64,000 nucleotides of DNA from Dehalobacter sp. (GTDB lineage: Bacteria > Bacillota > Desulfitobacteriia > Desulfitobacteriales > Syntrophobotulaceae): the NCBI GenBank assembly GCA_023667845.1, contig JAMPIU010000095.1, positions 103,863 to 167,862 of the forward strand, written 5' to 3'. A program made the translations under genes and the position numbers. Positions 60,642-64,000 of this stretch are shown piece by piece. The notes beneath the pieces are model-generated. The model was not told where the DNA came from, ran no database searches, and was given only the letters and a program-made list of their open reading frames with translations. Numbering within the stretch: position 1 is the stretch's first letter; every line of letters begins with the position of its first letter.

Positions 60642-61475
60642 TTGAAAACTGACCTTCATATTCACACCAATCAGTCTGACGGAAGTCTCAAGGTTGAAGA
60701 GATTTTGCAAATTTCTTCTTTAAAAGGGATGGATATTGTCGCCATTACCGATCATGAGACAACATCCGGTGTCACTAAAGCGCAAAACATTGCGCCGGAT
60801 TACGGAATCCGGATTATACCTGGACTTGAGCTGAATACCTATTACAAGAATCAGGAGATTCACCTGCTAGGCTATTACCGAGACATTAACAATGATTATC
60901 TTCAGGAAAAGCTTCAGCAAATCCGTAAAGAGAGAACTGCTGTTACAAAATTAATGCTCGGAAAGTTAAAAGATTTGGGACTGATGCTCGAATGGCAGGA
61001 GATTGAAAATACAGCAAGTCTTGAAGGCGTCATCAGCAAGTCTCATATTATTTACGCGATCTGGAATAAAACTGAACGTGATCAGAATCTCACTATTAAT
61101 TGGGATAATCTTGCGTCCTGTCTCAGGCCCGGCGGAACAGCCTATATACCCTATGAAGGCAACCCCTTTCCTGATGCGGTTGATCTGATTCTCGAAACGG
61201 GCGGACTTCCTGTCCTGGCTCATCCGGGACTAATCGACCAGTCCCTGACTGAGGATCTCTTGAGTTACAAGCCGATTGGGATTGAAGTCTATTACGGTTA
61301 CTGGGTTCAACGTGAAGAGAAGATTACCTATTTTGAACAACTGTCACGAAAATACAGGACTCTCGCAACAGGTGGCAGCGACTATCATGGCTTTTTCAGT
61401 CAGGTCGAAATAGGGGAGGTCTCGGTTCCGGAAAAATGTGTACTTAATCTTATGGAATACCTGCAGATCGACTGA
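60642..61475 (+). CDS. PHP-domain phosphoesterase (RNase AM-like)
   Basis: 277 residues from TTG 60642 (MKTDLHIHT); AGAGGA lies 10 nt upstream, and the earlier in-frame TTG at 60621 has no ribosome site. PHP metal motifs: KTDLHIHTNQSDG, ITDHETTSG, GLELN, LPVLAHPG and GGSDYHG. This arrangement is that of YciV/RNase AM, which trims 5'-nucleotides of RNA ends or hydrolyses 3',5'-bisphosphonucleotides. Insert between His motifs at ~110-150. It is 38 nt upstream of the FtsK-like gene, perhaps co-transcribed. Confidence 0.9.
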   Translation: MKTDLHIHTNQSDGSLKVEEILQISSLKGMDIVAITDHETTSGVTKAQNIAPDYGIRIIPGLELNTYYKNQEIHLLGYYRDINNDYLQEKLQQIRKERTAVTKLMLGKLKDLGLMLEWQEIENTASLEGVISKSHIIYAIWNKTERDQNLTINWDNLASCLRPGGTAYIPYEGNPFPDAVDLILETGGLPVLAHPGLIDQSLTEDLLSYKPIGIEVYYGYWVQREEKITYFEQLSRKYRTLATGGSDYHGFFSQVEIGEVSVPEKCVLNLMEYLQID

Positions 61476-61512
61476 GATCAATGATATCAATAAATTTTAG
61501 GAGTGGTAAACC

Positions 61513-63810
61513 TTGAGGCTGGTTGGAAGAATACTTATAAAAGCACTTTCGCTGCTGTATTTTTTTATGTTTCTGATTGGGATCCTGGGCTATTTCGAGA
61601 TCCAGGAGTTTTCGACCAATGTTTTTAGTTTCTTTAAAGAACTTCTCGGAAATTACGCGCTTGGACTGCCGGTAATTTGTTTGATTTTTGCGGTTGTTTG
61701 CTGGCTTATGTCCGGAACAAAGCGTGAACAGGAATTTGACGATGATGACGACGATGATGAATATGATGAATATGATGAATATGATGAATATGATAACAGA
61801 TATGATGAATATAAACGGAAAAAGAATACAATGAAGGACCGGTCGGCTGACAAGGCCAGATCAACAGAACAAGCAAGATCAGCTGAACTGTCGAAAAGGA
61901 TCAATACAGCCAGGTCCAGAGAAGCTCAGGCCAACCGGTTGGCGAATAAGGCGGCTTCTGAACCTGAGACAGGCATACCGGTAAGCTTGGCGCGTGAGAA
62001 TGGCTTTTCATCCTATTTTGCCGAGCGATTGTTTGTGAATGACGAACCAGTCGCAACTAAGGATCACCTGGAGCATTTAGGAGCGAATTTCTCTTCGTAT
62101 TTTGGCCAAGGAGATAAAAGCTTCTATATCTCGGAAAATACGGTCAGTATGAATGGATTTAAAGACTATTTCAAAGAGAATAAGAAAGATATCAGGAAAA
62201 ACAATACATTTCCGCTGGAAAGCGCAGATAAGGAGAAGAATCAGGATACACTGCTTCAGAGAAACAACTATTTTCAGGAAAGGCAGCAAGTAACTCCCAT
62301 AACACAAATGACTGCAGCTGCTCCTGTGACTGAAGAGAGAATTCAATCAAAACCATCGGTAAATATATCTGCAGATATCTCTGCGGGATACGATTACGAC
62401 GACATCAAAACGAAAGCCTGGATACTGCCGCGGATCGAATTATTGCGGCACAGGGAAAACAGTACCGCAACGGAAGAACGCACAAACCCGGAGCTTCTGG
62501 AGGATGTCTTAAGCACATTCGGAGTGACCACAAAAGTTACCAATATCACCGTCGGCCCGGTCATCACACGTTATGAGCTTTCACCTGCTCCGGGAACGAA
62601 AATCAGTAAAATTGTTAATCTGGCAGATGATATTGCCCTGGCCATGGCTTCGAGAGATATCCGGATTGAAGCACCGATCCCGGGCAAAGCGGCTGTAGGA
62701 ATTGAAGTGCCGCGTCAAAAGTCCAGGACTGTCTACTTCAGAGAAGTGATCGGATCTGAATCATTTACGGGTTCCGGCGGTAAGCTGAAAATTGCGCTCG
62801 GTAAAGATATTGCGGATCAGCCTGTTATCGGTGAGCTCGGAAAAATGCCGCATTTGCTTGTTGCTGGCGCTACCGGCTCCGGGAAAAGTATTTTTATCAA
62901 TTGTCTTTTGAATTCTCTGCTGTTTTCCTATACACCGGATCAGGTCAAACTGCTTTTGATCGACCCCAAAATGGTTGAACTTAACCAGTATAACGGCATC
63001 CCCCATCTGCTTTCACCGGTCGTTACCGATCCGAAGAAAGCATCCAAATACCTTAAATTCATTGTCAGGGAAATGGAAGACCGCTATGAACTGTTTGCCT
63101 CTAGCGGTGTTCGTGACATTGACCACTTTAATAGGAATATGGATAAGCCGTTGCCTTACATTGTCGTCGTGATTGACGAGCTGGCCGATCTTATGATGGT
63201 AGCTGCCAATGAAATCGAAGAGGCTATTTGCCGACTTGCTCAAATGGCTAGAGCGGCAGGGATTCATCTGGTCATCGCCACGCAGCGTCCGTCGGTGAAT
63301 GTTATTACAGGACTTATTAAAGCGAATATCCCAAGCCGGATCTCTTTTGCCGTTTCCTCGCAGATTGATTCCAGAACAATCCTTGATGGGGGCGGTGCCG
63401 AGAAATTATTGGGCAAAGGGGACATGCTGTATTCCCCGATTGGCCTGAATAAACCCCAAAGAGTTCACGGCTGCTTTATCGACGAGCAAGAAACAAAAAA
63501 TGTCATCGAACATTGGAAAAAACAAGGCAGATCGGCTTATGAGCTCGATGAAAATCTGCTCGAAGAAACCACAACCACTGAAAAGCCAGATGAAGATCTT
63601 GACGAGCGTTTTGCTGAAGCCGGCGAGCTGGTGATTACATCCGGGATCGCTTCGGTATCTTATCTGCAAAGGCGGCTGAGAGTTGGGTATTCCCGGGCAG
63701 CCCGCTTGATGGATATGCTGGAGGACGCCGGCGTCGTTGCCCGCAGTGAGGGCAATAAACCACGGGAGATCCTGATGTCCCTCGAAGATTTTCAAGGTTA
63801 TTTTTCTTAA
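61513..63810 (+). CDS. FtsK/SpoIIIE DNA translocase, short membrane domain
   Basis: 765 residues from TTG 61513 (GGAGTGG upstream). Only two clear membrane segments in the first ~70 residues (LIKALSLLYFFMFLIGILGYF and NYALGLPVICLIFAVVCWLM); four are usual. Then an acidic linker encoded by tandem 9-bp units (DEYDEYDEYDEYD, 61756-61791), a long disordered region to ~residue 285, and the motor domain: alpha/beta with LLVAGATGSGKSIFINCLL (Walker A) and PYIVVVIDELADLMM (Walker B), then ATQRPSVNVITGLIKANIPSRI. The C-terminal gamma winged-helix (AEAGELVITSGIASVSYLQRRLRVGYSRAARLMDMLEDAGVVARSEGNKP) reads KOPS/SRS. It pumps DNA during division or into spores. Which role (FtsK or SpoIIIE) cannot be told. 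Confidence 0.9.
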   Translation: MRLVGRILIKALSLLYFFMFLIGILGYFEIQEFSTNVFSFFKELLGNYALGLPVICLIFAVVCWLMSGTKREQEFDDDDDDDEYDEYDEYDEYDNRYDEYKRKKNTMKDRSADKARSTEQARSAELSKRINTARSREAQANRLANKAASEPETGIPVSLARENGFSSYFAERLFVNDEPVATKDHLEHLGANFSSYFGQGDKSFYISENTVSMNGFKDYFKENKKDIRKNNTFPLESADKEKNQDTLLQRNNYFQERQQVTPITQMTAAAPVTEERIQSKPSVNISADISAGYDYDDIKTKAWILPRIELLRHRENSTATEERTNPELLEDVLSTFGVTTKVTNITVGPVITRYELSPAPGTKISKIVNLADDIALAMASRDIRIEAPIPGKAAVGIEVPRQKSRTVYFREVIGSESFTGSGGKLKIALGKDIADQPVIGELGKMPHLLVAGATGSGKSIFINCLLNSLLFSYTPDQVKLLLIDPKMVELNQYNGIPHLLSPVVTDPKKASKYLKFIVREMEDRYELFASSGVRDIDHFNRNMDKPLPYIVVVIDELADLMMVAANEIEEAICRLAQMARAAGIHLVIATQRPSVNVITGLIKANIPSRISFAVSSQIDSRTILDGGGAEKLLGKGDMLYSPIGLNKPQRVHGCFIDEQETKNVIEHWKKQGRSAYELDENLLEETTTTEKPDEDLDERFAEAGELVITSGIASVSYLQRRLRVGYSRAARLMDMLEDAGVVARSEGNKPREILMSLEDFQGYFS

Positions 63811-63880
63811 GATGACTATTTTCTCCTAATACAACAAACGCTGTAAATTTAAAAAAGGGCTCAGCAAGACGCTTCAAATT

Positions 63881-63905
63881 TGAACTGAACCCCAAAATCT
63901 GGACA
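63881..63905. mobile_element. terminal inverted repeat of an IS3-family element
   Basis: TGAACTGAACCCCAAAATCTGGACA (63881-63905) matches the end type of IS150-group IS3 elements. The transposase C-terminus lies just inside it. Confidence 0.7.
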
Positions 63906-63913
63906 GAATATAA

Positions 63914-64000
63914 TTAAGCTGCGCTGGAGGACTGGATCCTGTATTGAACAGGACTCAGTCCTTTCAATTTGCTTTTAATCCTTTTGGTATTGTAGTATTC
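63914..64000 (-). CDS. IS3-family transposase OrfB, C-terminal fragment
   Basis: The minus strand reads EYYNTKRIKSKLKGLSPVQYR and ends with a stop at 63914-63916: the conserved end of IS3-family OrfB integrase (YYNxxRIxxKLKGxSPVxYR). The rest of the gene lies beyond the window edge. It places the left end of an insertion element about 70 bp after the FtsK-like gene. Confidence 0.85.
   Translation of the reverse strand, partial: EYYNTKRIKSKLKGLSPVQYRIQSSSAA

Overview
The window reads as a chromosomal segment of a spore-forming, strictly anaerobic, moderate-GC Firmicute. The sporulation genes (spo0A, a tiny spoVM, pdaB, a spoVB-type flippase), frequent TTG/GTG starts, strong AGGAGG ribosome sites, a membrane-bound Ech-type [NiFe]-hydrogenase and two LtaS-like polymer synthases fit Peptococcaceae relatives such as Desulfitobacterium or Dehalobacter. 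That placement is an inference from gene content, not a database match.

Layout. 1-4.3 kb: the end of a DinG-like helicase, a small unknown gene, spoVM, a secreted unknown, a ferredoxin, spo0A, tmk, a DUF3231/CotF-like gene and tRNA-Arg. 4.4-10.6 kb: a YitT transporter, a block of inverted REP/MITE-like repeats, pdaB, TPR and unknown genes, and glnA. 10.6-17.1 kb: a 166-bp inverted-repeat element, a DnaA-like paralogue overlapping pfkA, a long FtsA-like ATPase, a membrane gene, panB and a winged-helix regulator. 17.2-28.2 kb: a probable 6S RNA, an LtaS-like gene, a PLD-like lipoprotein, a TPR gene, tam, khtTU, folE, surE and spoVB. 28.4-33.7 kb: an EF-G-like GTPase and an XRE-regulated ABC-2 exporter module. 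33.8-37.4 kb: an AT-rich accessory stretch with small or membrane genes and a MerR regulator. 37.7-42.7 kb: a two-component system with an FtsE/FtsX-type exporter. 42.7-43.9 kb: an aminotransferase.

44.2-53.0 kb is the metabolic centrepiece: echABCDEF followed directly by hypABCDE on one strand behind a good sigma-A promoter. The complex should couple ferredoxin oxidation or reduction to proton reduction or H2 oxidation and ion pumping, and HypA-E build the NiFe(CN)2CO centre. hypF is not in the window. A second LtaS-like gene overlaps the end of hypE.

53-64 kb: LtaS2, a nitroreductase, a zinc-ribbon protein, then a 640-bp stretch with no gene that is rich in hairpins and repeated motifs (the best candidate here for an undescribed structured RNA), two co-oriented unknown genes (possibly DUF6179/DUF6323), an alkyltransferase-like protein behind a promoter-palindrome-terminator leader, DoxX, tRNA-Trp, a PHP phosphoesterase, an FtsK/SpoIIIE translocase with a repeat-encoded acidic linker, and the end of an IS3-family element.

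No CRISPR array, rRNA or prophage was seen. Family assignments rest on motif recognition only; no searches were run.
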